NCBI RefSeq assembly: GCF_900473965.1
Contig: NZ_UCNJ01000018.1
Span: forward strand, 62,001 to 126,000
Length of the DNA: 64,000 nucleotides
Source of the DNA: Synechococcus sp. UW179A
Lineage (GTDB): Bacteria; Cyanobacteriota; Cyanobacteriia; PCC-6307; Cyanobiaceae
Direction: 5' to 3'
The translations under genes and the position numbers were made by a program. How positions within the stretch are numbered: position 1 is the first letter of the stretch; the number at the start of each line of letters is the position of its first letter. Under the pieces are notes generated by a model. That model was given only the letters and a program-made list of their open reading frames with translations, was not told the origin of the DNA and ran no database searches. Positions 1 through 9,420 of the stretch are shown here, in pieces.

Positions 1-411
1 GGTGTTGGGAAGAAGAGCCGCACCGAGCGGCAATAAAGCCTGGCGGCGTGTCTCGGGTCCTGCCTCCCTGCCGCGACTGCGTGCTTTGGCGGTGATGTCG
101 TCCCAGACCTCAGGGCGTTCTTCCAACGGTGTGGAGAATGCAGCTGCAATTGCTTCGGTGGTGAGGTCATCGGGCGTCGGACCCAGACCACCGGTGGTGA
201 TCAGCACCCGTGAACGACGGGAGATGGCCTGCACCTCAGCGATCAAACGTTCACGGTTGTCCCCCACAACGGTTTGGCGGTAATGAGGCAACCCAAGAGT
301 TGCCAATTGCTCTGCAAGCCAGCGTGCATTGCCGTTAAGAATGTTGCCGAGCAGCAGCTCGGTTCCGATGCACAGAATCTCCACCCCAGAGGGAGGTGGT
401 GCTTCAGCCAC
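1..411 (-). CDS. cinA: CinA-family protein, N-terminal part (cut by window edge)
   Basis: The reading frame is open to base 1, so only the first 137 codons are present. The product begins [20 protein letters not shown] and carries the MoCF/MoaB-like nucleotide-binding fold, including the motif [13 protein letters not shown]. This is the N-terminal domain of CinA (competence/damage-inducible protein, often with NMN deamidase or ADP-ribose pyrophosphatase activity). The GTG start at 411 overlaps the stop of the upstream glycosyltransferase by eight bases (GTGGCTGA), which points to translational coupling. An in-frame GTG ten codons upstream is an alternative start. The C-terminal amidase domain, if present, lies outside the window. 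Confidence 0.88.
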   Translation of the reverse strand, partial: MAEAPPPSGVEILCIGTELLLGNILNGNARWLAEQLATLGLPHYRQTVVGDNRERLIAEVQAISRRSRVLITTGGLGPTPDDLTTEAIAAAFSTPLEERPEVWDDITAKARSRGREAGPETRRQALLPLGAALLPNT

Positions 412-1549
412 GGGAATCCGAACAGCACGACTGGGCACACTTTTCTTGAGGTTCCTGCTCAGACTCCTCAAGCGCAATATCACTTTGGCGATGGCGCTGC
501 ATCACCATCACGGTTCCCACCAGAATCGCTGTGGCCAAAGCCAGCCAAAGGAACCGCATCTCCACATTGGCCACCACCATGGCGATGGACGCCAACCACT
601 GCGTGAACACGTAAATCAGTAGAACAGTTCTGCGATGACTGAATCCTGCACGTAGTAAACGGTGGTGAAGATGACGACGATCGGGATAAAAAGGTGAACG
701 GCCGGAGCGCAAGCGCCCCATGATCACCGCTGACATGTCTGCCAGAGGAAGGGAAAGGATCAGCAGCGGCAAAAGCAAGCTGACCGTGGTGAGTCCCTTA
801 GCAGGCCCAACGATGCTGATCGCCGCGAGGCTGAATCCCAGGAAATAGGAACCTCCATCGCCCATGAAGATACGGGCGGGGTTGAAGTTATGTCTGAGAA
901 ATCCAAGACAACATCCAGCAAGAGATGCTGCCAAGAAAGCGGCTGCCACCTGATGCAGGGAAAAACTGACTGACACCAGACCGATCGCAGCGATCCCGGC
1001 GACGCCGGCAGCCAACCCGTCAAGCCCATCCAGCCAGTTGATCGCATTGGTGATGCCGACAAGCCAAATCACGGTGGCCAGAAGACTGATCACATCCGGC
1101 AGAATGACGGCTTCGGCGCTGCTGGAGAGCCAAGGGAGGTCAATCGCACCAATTTGAACTCCCTGTGACCAGACCACCACAGCCACTGCCACCTGACCAG
1201 CCAATCTCGGCCAGGGGGAGAGGGAGAAGAGATCATCAGCCAGGCCGATCACAAAAAAGCAAAGTGATCCCGCCAGGGTTGTCCAGATGAGTTGATCGCG
1301 TGCAGCGCTCAACAGGCCAAACCCGCCCAGTAACCACGTCAAGCCGAGCGCAAAACAAAACCCGAGCACCATCGCGACGCCGCCGAGACGGACCATCGGA
1401 ATACTGTGCTGCTTGCGATCGTCGGGGGTGTCGGTGAAGCCGTGCCTGAGTCCGAGTCTCCTCACCAAAGGCGCAATCGCTGTGGTGATCAACGTCGACG
1501 TGACGAAGATCCCGACAGCAACTGCGAGGGGAGAACTCGCGAGAGTCAA
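404..1549 (-). CDS. WecA/MraY-type undecaprenyl-phosphate glycosyl-1-phosphate transferase
   Basis: A 381-residue polytopic membrane protein of the glycosyltransferase 4 family, which transfers a sugar-1-phosphate from a UDP-sugar to undecaprenyl phosphate as the first membrane step of polysaccharide or teichoic-like polymer synthesis. Visible family motifs are the aspartate pair in [33 protein letters not shown] and the cytoplasmic HLHHRLL loop typical of WecA. About ten or eleven hydrophobic segments span the protein. The start read here is TTG at 1549, with GGAG upstream on the minus strand; no ATG or GTG lies near the N-terminus. It sits between glyA and cinA on the same strand. The exact sugar substrate cannot be read from sequence. 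Confidence 0.9.
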   Translation of the reverse strand: MTLASSPLAVAVGIFVTSTLITTAIAPLVRRLGLRHGFTDTPDDRKQHSIPMVRLGGVAMVLGFCFALGLTWLLGGFGLLSAARDQLIWTTLAGSLCFFVIGLADDLFSLSPWPRLAGQVAVAVVVWSQGVQIGAIDLPWLSSSAEAVILPDVISLLATVIWLVGITNAINWLDGLDGLAAGVAGIAAIGLVSVSFSLHQVAAAFLAASLAGCCLGFLRHNFNPARIFMGDGGSYFLGFSLAAISIVGPAKGLTTVSLLLPLLILSLPLADMSAVIMGRLRSGRSPFYPDRRHLHHRLLRAGFSHRRTVLLIYVFTQWLASIAMVVANVEMRFLWLALATAILVGTVMVMQRHRQSDIALEESEQEPQEKCAQSCCSDSRG

Positions 1550-1639
1550 AAAAAACTCCGGAGGTGGCGACCCTAAAGAGGGAGAAACAAGATAATCCTA
1601 GGCAGACCTCTGTGCAGGATCCAGTGGACCTTGGTCCAG

Positions 1640-2929
1640 TCAGGCAAGCGCCGGCTCCGCGGCGGTGGCGTAGAGGGGAAAACGCCTGCAAAGGCTGGCA
1701 ACCCTCTCTAGGCAGCGACCCTGAATGGTGTCGTCTTCAGGATTGAGCAAGCGGTCAGCAATCACATCCGCCACTTCACGGAAGGCTGCAGCATCAAACC
1801 CACGCGTGGTGAGAGCAGCGGTGCCGAGACGCAGGCCGCTGGTCACAAAGGGAGATTCAGGGTCAAAGGGAACGGTGTTTTTGTTGGCCGTGATGTGAAC
1901 ATCACTCACGAGCAGATCTGCGACCTTTCCGGTCATGCCGATCCCCCTGAGATCGAGTAGCACCACATGGTTCTCGGTGCCACCGCTCACCACATCAATG
2001 CCCCGCTCAATCAGGCGCTCCGCCAGAGCGGAAGCATTGGTCACCACCTGCTGGCTGTACGTCTTAAACGAGGGCTGCAGAGCCTCTCCAAAAGCGACCG
2101 CCTTAGCAGCGATGACATGCTCCAAAGGGCCGCCCTGACTACCGGGAAACACTGCTTTGTCAAATTTTTTGGCAAACTCCGCATCGCGGCAAAGGATCAG
2201 GCCGCCTCGGGGACCGCGCAATGTTTTATGCGTGGTGGTGGTTACAACATCGCAGTGGGGGACAGGGCTTGGATGAACACCAGCAGCCACAAGCCCGGCG
2301 ATATGAGCCATGTCTGCCAGTAGGTAGGCACCCACCTCATCAGCGATCGCGCGGAACGCTGCGAAATCGATGATGCGGGGATAAGCGGAATAACCACACA
2401 CGATCAGCTTCGGCTTCTGCTCGAGCGCTAATGCGCGGATCGCCTCCATATCAAGGCGCTGGGTTTGCTTGTCGACGCCGTACTGGACAACGTTGAACCA
2501 CTTGCCGCTGACGTTGACAGGAGAGCCGTGGGTGAGATGGCCTCCATGGGAGAGGTCAAGACCCATGATCGTGTCGCCGGGCTGAAGCAGTGCCAAGAAG
2601 ACGGCAAAGTTCGCCTGAGCACCGCTATGAGGCTGAACATTGGCCCAGGCTGCACCGAACAACTGCTTGGCACGCTCGATCGCAAGCTCTTCAATCGCAT
2701 CGACATGCTCACAACCGCCGTAATAGCGCTTGCTTGGCAGCCCTTCTGCATACTTGTTGGTTAGCACGGAACCCTGAGCTTCCATCACTGCCCTGGATGC
2801 GAAGTTCTCGGAGGCAATCAGCTCCAAATGAGTTTCCTGGCGCTTCTGCTCCTGATCAATCAGACCAGCAATAGCCAGGTCGGACGATGCCAGAGAGGCA
2901 TTGATCGGGGCCGAAGCGAAATCTGCCAT
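1640..2929 (-). CDS. glyA: Serine hydroxymethyltransferase
   Basis: A 429-residue PLP enzyme interconverting serine and glycine with tetrahydrofolate, the main supplier of one-carbon units and, in cyanobacteria, part of photorespiratory metabolism. The family signature [14 protein letters not shown] contains the PLP-binding lysine. The N-terminal [18 protein letters not shown] segment and [13 protein letters not shown] are classic SHMT. The length is normal for bacteria and the ATG start at 2929 is well placed. The gene is transcribed toward the wecA-like gene and lies directly downstream, in transcription order, of tRNA-Arg. Confidence 0.97.
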   Translation of the reverse strand: MADFASAPINASLASSDLAIAGLIDQEQKRQETHLELIASENFASRAVMEAQGSVLTNKYAEGLPSKRYYGGCEHVDAIEELAIERAKQLFGAAWANVQPHSGAQANFAVFLALLQPGDTIMGLDLSHGGHLTHGSPVNVSGKWFNVVQYGVDKQTQRLDMEAIRALALEQKPKLIVCGYSAYPRIIDFAAFRAIADEVGAYLLADMAHIAGLVAAGVHPSPVPHCDVVTTTTHKTLRGPRGGLILCRDAEFAKKFDKAVFPGSQGGPLEHVIAAKAVAFGEALQPSFKTYSQQVVTNASALAERLIERGIDVVSGGTENHVVLLDLRGIGMTGKVADLLVSDVHITANKNTVPFDPESPFVTSGLRLGTAALTTRGFDAAAFREVADVIADRLLNPEDDTIQGRCLERVASLCRRFPLYATAAEPALA

Positions 2930-3000
2930 GCGTTACGTATTGCTTTGCCCGAATCGTAAGCAACGAGCCCTGCAGTGACGTGATGTGAAAGGACGTGAGC

Positions 3001-3026
3001 AAAAAAAAACTGCCCTAAGGCAGTTT
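3001..3026 (-). terminator. Intrinsic terminator after tRNA-Arg
   Basis: On the minus strand AAACTGCC and GGCAGTTT form an 8-bp stem around a TTAG loop, followed by a continuous T-run (the A-run at 3001-3009 on the plus strand). It lies just past the tRNA-Arg 3' end and separates that gene from glyA. Confidence 0.85.
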
Positions 3027-3033
3027 CGCAAAC

Positions 3034-3106
3034 GCGCCTGGAGAGATTCGAACTCCCGACCCTCTGATCCGTAGTCAGATGCTCTAATCCGCTGAGCTAC
3101 AAGCGC
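3034..3106 (-). tRNA. tRNA-Arg (anticodon ACG)
   Basis: The 73-nt minus-strand sequence folds into a cloverleaf. The acceptor stem pairs GCGCTTG with CAGGCGC, with one G-T pair. The anticodon stem TCTGA/TCAGA encloses loop CTACGGA with anticodon ACG, normally edited to ICG to read CGU/CGC/CGA. The T arm contains GTTCGAATC. The terminal CCA is not encoded. Confidence 0.95.
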
Positions 3107-3198
3107 TGGCGTCACACCATCTGACCCCACGAAGGTGCCGTTCGTCAACTGGGGCACATCAGCGCGCCAGAATCGTTGCACTGCAACGACACTTCCCA

Positions 3199-3453
3199 AT
3201 GCCCATCCGCTGGTATGGCACCGGTGACAACACGGATCCCAGGTATCGGCACTTCAGCCGGATTGTGAATTTCACACTGCATGCGGGGGCTTTCGCTGCT
3301 GTGAATAGCGGTCTTTGGTTTGTCCAGTCGATGCGGCAGCCATGGAATCACCTGGATCTCTTCACTGAAATCTGGTTTGCCGCCCTCTTGATTCACCTAG
3401 GTGTGGTTTTGAAGCAACGTCCCATTGAGGATGCGGACAGCCCTGAATCCTGA
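3199..3453 (+). CDS. Small 2TM-domain-like membrane protein
   Basis: An 84-residue protein with two hydrophobic stretches, around residues 25-42 and 55-72, separated by a short turn containing QPWNHLDLFTE. This layout resembles the '2TM domain' family of small bacterial membrane proteins. No catalytic motif is seen. It is followed after about 30 bp by the DUF3181 gene and probably co-transcribed with it. The function is unknown. Confidence 0.75.
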   Translation: MPIRWYGTGDNTDPRYRHFSRIVNFTLHAGAFAAVNSGLWFVQSMRQPWNHLDLFTEIWFAALLIHLGVVLKQRPIEDADSPES

Positions 3454-3483
3454 CGGCACGATGGTTCAAGACGCCCTCTCACC

Positions 3484-3774
3484 ATGACTCTGGATGCGGC
3501 TGACCTGAAAGACCTCACTGCAGCACTGAGTGACCGGCTCTATCTTCAGATCGCTGGCTGGCATCTTTACCTCGGTGATGCCGGCCTAGCTGAGACGCTC
3601 GCCATTGAATGCAGTGCTCTGCTGGACCAAGGGCCAGCCGTCTGTGCTCGGCGAGCACTGGAGGCAGTGCAGGTCCCCATCGGCGCTGGAAGCAGTCGAC
3701 TGCCACTTTCACGCTTGTTGCCGTCCTCTCAACTTTCGGAGTTGGAGCAGATTCTCGAGGACCACTGCCGATAA
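3484..3774 (+). CDS. DUF3181-family protein
   Basis: A 96-residue soluble protein with the cyanobacterial DUF3181 pattern: an N-terminal helix DLTAALSDRLYLQIAGWHLY, a middle YLGDAGLAETLAIEC segment and a short C-terminal helix. The family is common in cyanobacteria and has no known function. The gene lies between two other small conserved genes on the same strand, suggesting a small operon. Confidence 0.8.
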   Translation: MTLDAADLKDLTAALSDRLYLQIAGWHLYLGDAGLAETLAIECSALLDQGPAVCARRALEAVQVPIGAGSSRLPLSRLLPSSQLSELEQILEDHCR

Positions 3775-3799
3775 GGTTGCTGACCTTCAGGGAGTGCTC

Positions 3800-4063
3800 G
3801 TGCTCATCATCGAGGTCACCAATGCTCGCGACGTAGTGCGTCAACGCCTCGGTCGCCTGGGTGAGCGGCTGATCGGCAAGGTGGTCGATCCCGAAGCACA
3901 GGTGGAAAAAGCCCTGATCCAGGAAATCGACACGGCTTTTCGAGAATTTGGAATCGAAGCAAGAATCCTCTCCGTGCAAGGCCCTCAGCTGGTGGGTCGC
4001 CAGCACCTTGAGCTACCGATCCAGGTACGGGAAGAGCGCGAAGTTCGGCTCAACGACGCCTGA
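3800..4063 (+). CDS. Conserved hypothetical protein
   Basis: An 87-residue protein beginning (M)LIIEVTNARDVVRQRLGRLG and ending in EREVRLNDA. It is predicted soluble, alpha/beta and charge-rich, with no recognised catalytic motif. The GTG start at 3800 is chosen because GGAG lies about five bases upstream; an in-frame GTG at 3794 is possible. It follows DUF3181 after 25 bp. Its last 14 bases overlap the 3' end of the convergent murJ gene. Function unknown. Confidence 0.7.
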   Translation: MLIIEVTNARDVVRQRLGRLGERLIGKVVDPEAQVEKALIQEIDTAFREFGIEARILSVQGPQLVGRQHLELPIQVREEREVRLNDA

Positions 4064-5657
4064 AACGCCTGGCGATACCTGCAGTGATTTCGCTGACCTC
4101 TGGGACGGCGAAGGCCTGCGCGCAAAGCACAAACACCAATAATCCCAAGGCACCAGAAAGCCCAACCTGGAAGAGTCTGCCAACGAAGTCCTCATTCCAG
4201 GCAACGCCGACACTGAGCGCCCAAGCCGCCAATCCCGCAGCGACAGCCGCAAGGGTGAGCTTGAGTGAGTCGAGTCCCCAGTCACGCAGCGGCAGTCCCC
4301 CCAGTCGCTTCTGCAGAGCCAGCAGTAGAGCAAGGCATGTGAGCAGATTGATCAGAACTGTCGCCAGCACCAGTCCGGGGGCCCCGAGGTTGATTGGGAA
4401 CTGAGGTCCCCACGGGGAAGGACCACCCACCAGTGCCCAGTCAAAGATCACATTGAGGCCGATCCCCGCCATCGAGAGGCGGAAAGGGGTTGTTCCATCA
4501 CCAAGGGCATAAAAAACACGCACAAGAACATCCCGGCCCAGATAAGCGGGCATGCCGATCCCATAGGCCATCAGCAGGCCCGTCACCAACTGCACAGCCT
4601 TCTGATCAAAAGCGCCGCGTTCGTAGACAAGGGCAACGATCGGCGTCGACAGGGCCAGAAACAACGCACCAAGCGGAAGCATCGAAGCCGTCGACAGCAT
4701 CAGTCCCTGCCGGATTCGTGCGATCAGCGGCTGGCGGTCCTCCGGAGCCGTGAGCCGGGAGAACGTTGGCAGCAAAGGCACCAGCAGCGCATTGGAGATC
4801 AGACCCAAAGGCGTCTGCACCAACAGATTCGAGTAGCTCAGGCCTGCCGCAGCACCGAGGATGCCCGAGGCAAAGAACATATCGGTGAACACATTGATCT
4901 GAAGCATTCCCGACGACAGCGTGGCGGGGCCCATCACCCGCCAGACCTCACGGACTCCGGGATGACTCCAGTCCCAGGAAAGACGAAAGCGCGCCATCCC
5001 CTGGCGGGCCAGGGCAGGAAGCTGAAGCAGCCACTGCAGAAGAGCCCCAACAAGCGTGGAGAGCGCCAGAACCACGCCCCCCCAGAGGGCATTCAGGGGC
5101 AGTGCGATCTCAGCGCCGAGCTGCCACCACAACAAACCCACACCAAGAACCAGAGCCACGCTCGACATCAGCGGTGAGATGGCGGGGATCCAGAACTCAT
5201 CAGCGGCGTTCAGCGATCCGAAGCCAAGCCCGATCAGACCTGCCAGCAGGGCCATGGGGGCCATCACCTGCAACTGGGCCACCGCAATACGGTGCAGTTC
5301 TGGAGTCAGCCCGGGACCCACGAGCGTGATCAAAGGATCGGCGGCCAGGACCAACGTCACTGTCACCACGAGCAACAAGGCACTCACGGTGGTGTTCAGT
5401 GTGGTGAGGATATGGGCTCCTTCCTCCCGCGGCCGGCGGCTGAGCACACTGACCATCGCGCTGTGAAAGGGGCCGTTGATCCCCCCCAGCAGAATCAGCA
5501 GGAAACCGGGAAGGATGTAGGCGTAGTTGTAGGCGTCGTAGGCCGCGCCCACGCCGAAGGCCGCAGCGATCACCAGCTGACGGATCAGACCTCCCGCTTT
5601 GCTGAGCAAGGTGCCATAGGTGACCACCAGAGCAATGCGCTTGAGAGATCTCCCCAT
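4050..5657 (-). CDS. murJ: Lipid II flippase MurJ (MviN family)
   Basis: A polytopic membrane protein of about 535 residues that flips the peptidoglycan precursor lipid II across the inner membrane. The N-terminal MGRSLKRIALVVTYGTLLSK followed by GLIRQLVIAAAFG is typical of MurJ, and about 14 hydrophobic helices follow. The ATG at 5657 is preferred because it matches the family N-terminus; the frame also has an upstream ATG at 5717, which would add 20 residues. It is divergent from sfsA and convergent with the small conserved gene to its left. Confidence 0.92.
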   Translation of the reverse strand: MGRSLKRIALVVTYGTLLSKAGGLIRQLVIAAAFGVGAAYDAYNYAYILPGFLLILLGGINGPFHSAMVSVLSRRPREEGAHILTTLNTTVSALLLVVTVTLVLAADPLITLVGPGLTPELHRIAVAQLQVMAPMALLAGLIGLGFGSLNAADEFWIPAISPLMSSVALVLGVGLLWWQLGAEIALPLNALWGGVVLALSTLVGALLQWLLQLPALARQGMARFRLSWDWSHPGVREVWRVMGPATLSSGMLQINVFTDMFFASGILGAAAGLSYSNLLVQTPLGLISNALLVPLLPTFSRLTAPEDRQPLIARIRQGLMLSTASMLPLGALFLALSTPIVALVYERGAFDQKAVQLVTGLLMAYGIGMPAYLGRDVLVRVFYALGDGTTPFRLSMAGIGLNVIFDWALVGGPSPWGPQFPINLGAPGLVLATVLINLLTCLALLLALQKRLGGLPLRDWGLDSLKLTLAAVAAGLAAWALSVGVAWNEDFVGRLFQVGLSGALGLLVFVLCAQAFAVPEVSEITAGIARRFRRR

Positions 5658-5738
5658 CGATGCCCGCTGAACCTTGCCATCACTGAAAGAGATCTTCGGT
5701 CCATCGCCAGGCACCATGGCGCCAGCAAGCCCGCCTCC

Positions 5739-6503
5739 ATGACCGGCACCCCTCTACTTGAGTTCACCCCTCTGACAGAGGGCGTGCTGATCAAGCGCTA
5801 CAAACGCTTTCTGGCTGACGTGGAACTCACGGATGGCTCAGTAGTCACAGCTCATTGTGCCAACACCGGACCGATGACCGGTGTGCTCCACCCTGGAGGA
5901 CGAGTGAGGATGCGCTATGCCCCTTCCCCCAAGCGCAAATTGGCCTGGACCTGGGAACAGGCGGAAGTGCCGAGCGCTGATGGAACTTCCTGCTGGGTCG
6001 GAATCAACACAGCTCTCCCCAATCGGCTGATCAGAGCAGCCATTGAGGCCGGTCACCTCAATTTTGCGCTGGGACCCATCGGCGCGATCCGTGCTGAGGT
6101 GCCCTACGGAGCGAACCGCCGCAGCCGCATTGATCTACTGCTCACTCCGGAACAGGGGGCCTCTGACCAACGCCCGATCTACCTGGAGGTAAAAAACACC
6201 ACCTGGTGCGACGGGCCGATGGCTCTGTTCCCCGACACAGTGACCGAACGGGGACAAAAACACCTGCAGGAGCTGATGGGCGTACTTCCTGATGCACGTG
6301 GAGTGCTGGTGCCCTGCCTGAGCCGCCCCGATGTGTCGTACTTCGCCCCTGGAGATAGTGCTGATCCACGCTATGGCGAACTGTTCCGGGAGGCCTCAAA
6401 AGCAGGTGTTGAGGTGTTGCCCTGTGCCTTCAGCTTCCAGATCGACCGAATTCTTTGGGAAGGCCAACGGCCAGTCAAGCCAAGCCAATCAGTAATTCGG
6501 TAG
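5739..6503 (+). CDS. sfsA: Sugar fermentation stimulation protein SfsA
   Basis: A 254-residue protein of the SfsA family: an N-terminal OB-like part (KRYKRFLADVELTDG, AHCANTGPM) and a C-terminal PD-(D/E)XK nuclease-like part with RIDLLL, YLEVKNTTW and the downstream AFPDTVTERG-like segment LFPDTVTERGQKHL. SfsA was named for an effect on maltose metabolism in E. coli; its fold suggests nucleic-acid binding or cleavage, but the role in cyanobacteria is unknown. The ATG at 5739 begins MTGTPLLEF. The frame extends upstream inside the murJ region, but no family sequence is found there. Confidence 0.93.
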   Translation: MTGTPLLEFTPLTEGVLIKRYKRFLADVELTDGSVVTAHCANTGPMTGVLHPGGRVRMRYAPSPKRKLAWTWEQAEVPSADGTSCWVGINTALPNRLIRAAIEAGHLNFALGPIGAIRAEVPYGANRRSRIDLLLTPEQGASDQRPIYLEVKNTTWCDGPMALFPDTVTERGQKHLQELMGVLPDARGVLVPCLSRPDVSYFAPGDSADPRYGELFREASKAGVEVLPCAFSFQIDRILWEGQRPVKPSQSVIR

Positions 6504-6513
6504 CAACGGCGAC
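6500..6513 (+). promoter_or_regulatory. Possible NtcA site upstream of amt
   Basis: GTA-N8-GAC matches the NtcA consensus GTA-N8-TAC except for one base. It begins at the sfsA stop and lies about 100 bp before the ammonium transporter. NtcA commonly activates cyanobacterial amt genes, but the putative -10 element about 22 bp downstream (CAATTT) is weak, so this is only a candidate. Confidence 0.25.
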
Positions 6514-6598
6514 GCGAAGAATGTTCATCGTTGAGCAATTTGTGGGCGAGTGATGGTCTGTTACAAGACCGTCCAACTTGCAGTTTCGCTTTCTTTCC

Positions 6599-8071
6599 AT
6601 GACAACTGCTCTGCATCCGCCATCGCGGCGGCGCAAAGCGCGCCTCCAAGAGGCAAGCCTGATCGAAGGACCAATGCTTCTCCTTCAGAGCATTCGGGGC
6701 TTCAAATCCAACCGCGCGATGCTTTGGTTGGCTTGTGCACCCTTAGCCCTCTTTGGCTTAGGAATTTTCAATCTTTCTGCCCATGCGCAGGAGCTGCCTG
6801 AACTGAATGCAGCTTTCCTAGCGAATAATCTCTGGCTTTTGGTCGCGACCATCCTCGTGATCTTCATGAATGCCGGCTTCGCCATGGTCGAAGCAGGCAT
6901 GTGCCGTCAAAAAAATGCGGTCAATATCCTCGCCAAAAACCTGTTTGTCTTCGCTCTGGCAGTGACGGCTTACTGGGTCATCGGTTATTCGCTGATGTAC
7001 GGCGGATCCGTCATTGATGGTTGGCTCTACTTCAAAGGTCTGTTCTTTGATCCTGCAGTCACCGCTGAAACCATCAGCGAGGGAGGCCTTGTCCCCACCG
7101 TCGACTTCCTTTTCCAGGCAGCCTTTGCTGGTACAGCTGCAACCATCGTTTCCGGACTGGTCGCAGAGCGCGTGAAGTTTGGTGAGTTCGTTGTTTTCTC
7201 CCTCGTTCTAACTGCCTTCATCTACCCAATTTCTGGCAGCTGGGAATGGAATGGTGGCTGGTTGAACAGCGTTGGAAACAAGGAATTCATTGATTTCGCA
7301 GGTTCGTCAATTGTTCACTCCGTTGGCGCCTGGGCCGGCCTGGTTGGAGCGATACTGCTCGGACCCAGGATCGGAAAGTTTGTGAACGGCCAAACTCAGG
7401 CTGTTCCCGGCCACAACATGTCGATTGCCACCCTCGGTGCTCTGATCCTCTGGATCGGCTGGTACGGCTTCAATCCTGGCTCCCAGCTGGCGATGGACCA
7501 ATGGGTTCCCTACGTGGCCGTAACAACAACGCTCGCGGCAGCTGGTGGAGCTATTGGAGCAACAATCATCTCCACGATGACTTCCGGCAAGCCGGACCTG
7601 ACAATGATCATCAATGGCATTCTTGCCGGCCTTGTCAGCATCACTGCTGGATGCGGCAATCTGACCTTGGTGGGTTCCTGGGTTGCAGGTCTGATTGGTG
7701 GCGTCATTGTTGTCTTCTCTGTTGCAGCTCTTGACGCGTCTGGAATCGACGATCCAGTCGGAGCCTTCTCAGTCCACGGCGTTTGTGGTGTCTGGGGAAC
7801 ACTCGTGGTCGGTCTCTGGGGTTTTGACATCCAAGGCGATGGGTCCCCTCTGGGCCTGTTCGTGGGTGGTGGCATCGAACAACTCGGCATTCAGGCCCTT
7901 GGATGCGCGGCTTACGCCATCTGGGCTCTGGTGACTTGCTGGATCGCCTGGAGCGTGATTGGTGCCCTGTTCGGCGGCATCCGCGTCACCGAGGAAGAGG
8001 AAATCAATGGCCTCGATATCGGTGAACACGGCATGGAGGCGTATCCCGATTTCGCCTCTGCTGGTAACTGA
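6599..8071 (+). CDS. amt: Ammonium transporter (Amt family)
   Basis: A protein of about 490 residues with a signal-like hydrophobic N-terminus (ACAPLALFGLGIFNLSAHAQ) followed by the eleven-helix Amt core. Family hallmarks are NAGFAMVEAGMCRQKNAVNI, the periplasmic gate aromatics and the two channel histidines in SSIVHSVGAWAGL and AFSVHGVCGVWG. It imports ammonium/ammonia. The ATG at 6599 (MTTALHPPSRRR) is preferred; an upstream TTG at 6578 and an internal ATG at 6674 with better ribosome-binding context are alternatives. The gene stands alone with its own terminator. Nitrogen control is likely but only weakly supported by the sequence. Confidence 0.95.
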   Translation: MTTALHPPSRRRKARLQEASLIEGPMLLLQSIRGFKSNRAMLWLACAPLALFGLGIFNLSAHAQELPELNAAFLANNLWLLVATILVIFMNAGFAMVEAGMCRQKNAVNILAKNLFVFALAVTAYWVIGYSLMYGGSVIDGWLYFKGLFFDPAVTAETISEGGLVPTVDFLFQAAFAGTAATIVSGLVAERVKFGEFVVFSLVLTAFIYPISGSWEWNGGWLNSVGNKEFIDFAGSSIVHSVGAWAGLVGAILLGPRIGKFVNGQTQAVPGHNMSIATLGALILWIGWYGFNPGSQLAMDQWVPYVAVTTTLAAAGGAIGATIISTMTSGKPDLTMIINGILAGLVSITAGCGNLTLVGSWVAGLIGGVIVVFSVAALDASGIDDPVGAFSVHGVCGVWGTLVVGLWGFDIQGDGSPLGLFVGGGIEQLGIQALGCAAYAIWALVTCWIAWSVIGALFGGIRVTEEEEINGLDIGEHGMEAYPDFASAGN

Positions 8072-8091
8072 AGTCCTAATCAAGGACGTAG

Positions 8092-8121
8092 AACCCCGGC
8101 CCACAGGGACCGGGGTTTTTT
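8092..8121 (+). terminator. Intrinsic terminator after amt
   Basis: AACCCCGG and CCGGGGTT form a perfect 8-bp GC-rich stem around a ten-base loop, followed immediately by a T-run. It lies 20 bp after the amt stop codon. Confidence 0.9.
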
Positions 8122-8202
8122 CTTGGTTTACTCAGCACAGCTGATCGGCAAGAGACAGCTCCCTCCCACAGCCCATAGAGTCATACCACTGTCGCAGCGG
8201 CC

Positions 8203-9402
8203 ATGGATACCCACGCCTTCAAGCGCTCTCTTCATAATTCCGACCGCTACAACCGTCGTGGCTTCGGACGCGCTGATGAGGTGGCTGGAAGTCTGGAGCA
8301 GGCCTATCAGAGCAGCCTGATTGGATCCATCCGTGAAAACGGTTATCAACTCAGCCATGGACGCCTGAACGTTCGACTTGCTGAAGCCTTTGGTTTCTGC
8401 TGGGGAGTGGAGCGCGCCGTTGCGATGGCTTACGAAACGCGCAAGCACTATCCAAGTGAGCGCTTGTGGATCACCAATGAGATCATCCATAACCCTTCAG
8501 TGAACGATCATCTACGCAAGATGAATGTCCATTTCATCCCTGTAGACCAGGGGGTGAAGGATTTCTCGGGTGTGGAATATGGCGACGTAGTGATTCTTCC
8601 TGCCTTCGGGGCCACCGTGCAGGAAATGCAATTACTCAATGATCGTGGCTGCCACATTGTTGACACCACATGCCCATGGGTTTCCAAAGTTTGGAACACA
8701 GTGGAAAAGCACAAAAAACATGTGTTCACATCGATTATTCACGGGAAGGTGAAACATGAAGAAACCCTGGCCACCAGTTCCTTTGCAGGCACTTATCTCG
8801 TGCTACTGGATCTAGAGGAGGCTCAGTTTGTCGCGGATTACATCCTCGGCAATGGTGATCGAGACAGCTTTATGACACGTTTTGCCAATGCTTGCTCTCC
8901 AGGCTTCGACCCGGACCGCGACTTGGAGCGTGTCGGTGTCGCCAACCAGACCACCATGCTTAAAAGCGAAACAGAGGAGATCGGCCGGCTGTTCGAACGC
9001 ACGATGCTGAGCAAGTTCGGCCCCATGCAATTGAACGAACATTTTCTGGCGTTCAACACCATCTGCGACGCAACCCAGGAGAGACAGGACGCGATGTTCT
9101 CACTGGTCGACGAACCGCTTGATCTCATGGTCGTGATTGGTGGGTACAACTCCTCCAACACCACCCACCTTCAGGAAATTGCCATTAGTCGTGGCATTCG
9201 TTCATTCCATATCGACACACCGGAACGGATCAGTGAAGACAACAGCATTGAGCACAAACCACTTGGCGAGGATTTAACCCGTGACACGAACTTTTTGCCC
9301 AGCGGACCGATCACTGTTGGCATCACGTCCGGAGCTTCAACACCAGATCGCGTAGTGGAGCACGTGATTCAGCGCATGATCGCCATCAGCGACGCAGATT
9401 GA
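8203..9402 (+). CDS. ispH: 4-hydroxy-3-methylbut-2-enyl diphosphate reductase (IspH)
   Basis: A 399-residue iron-sulfur enzyme making IPP and DMAPP in the last step of the MEP isoprenoid pathway, which feeds carotenoids, chlorophyll tails and quinones. Three cluster cysteines are visible in [25 protein letters not shown] and [11 protein letters not shown]. The length and N-terminal extension ([20 protein letters not shown]) are those of the cyanobacterial/plant type. Substrate-binding residues include the glutamate in DATQER and the SSNTTHL motif. The ATG at 8203 is the natural start. Confidence 0.96.
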   Translation: MDTHAFKRSLHNSDRYNRRGFGRADEVAGSLEQAYQSSLIGSIRENGYQLSHGRLNVRLAEAFGFCWGVERAVAMAYETRKHYPSERLWITNEIIHNPSVNDHLRKMNVHFIPVDQGVKDFSGVEYGDVVILPAFGATVQEMQLLNDRGCHIVDTTCPWVSKVWNTVEKHKKHVFTSIIHGKVKHEETLATSSFAGTYLVLLDLEEAQFVADYILGNGDRDSFMTRFANACSPGFDPDRDLERVGVANQTTMLKSETEEIGRLFERTMLSKFGPMQLNEHFLAFNTICDATQERQDAMFSLVDEPLDLMVVIGGYNSSNTTHLQEIAISRGIRSFHIDTPERISEDNSIEHKPLGEDLTRDTNFLPSGPITVGITSGASTPDRVVEHVIQRMIAISDAD

Positions 9403-9420
9403 TCGCCGCGAAGCTTTACA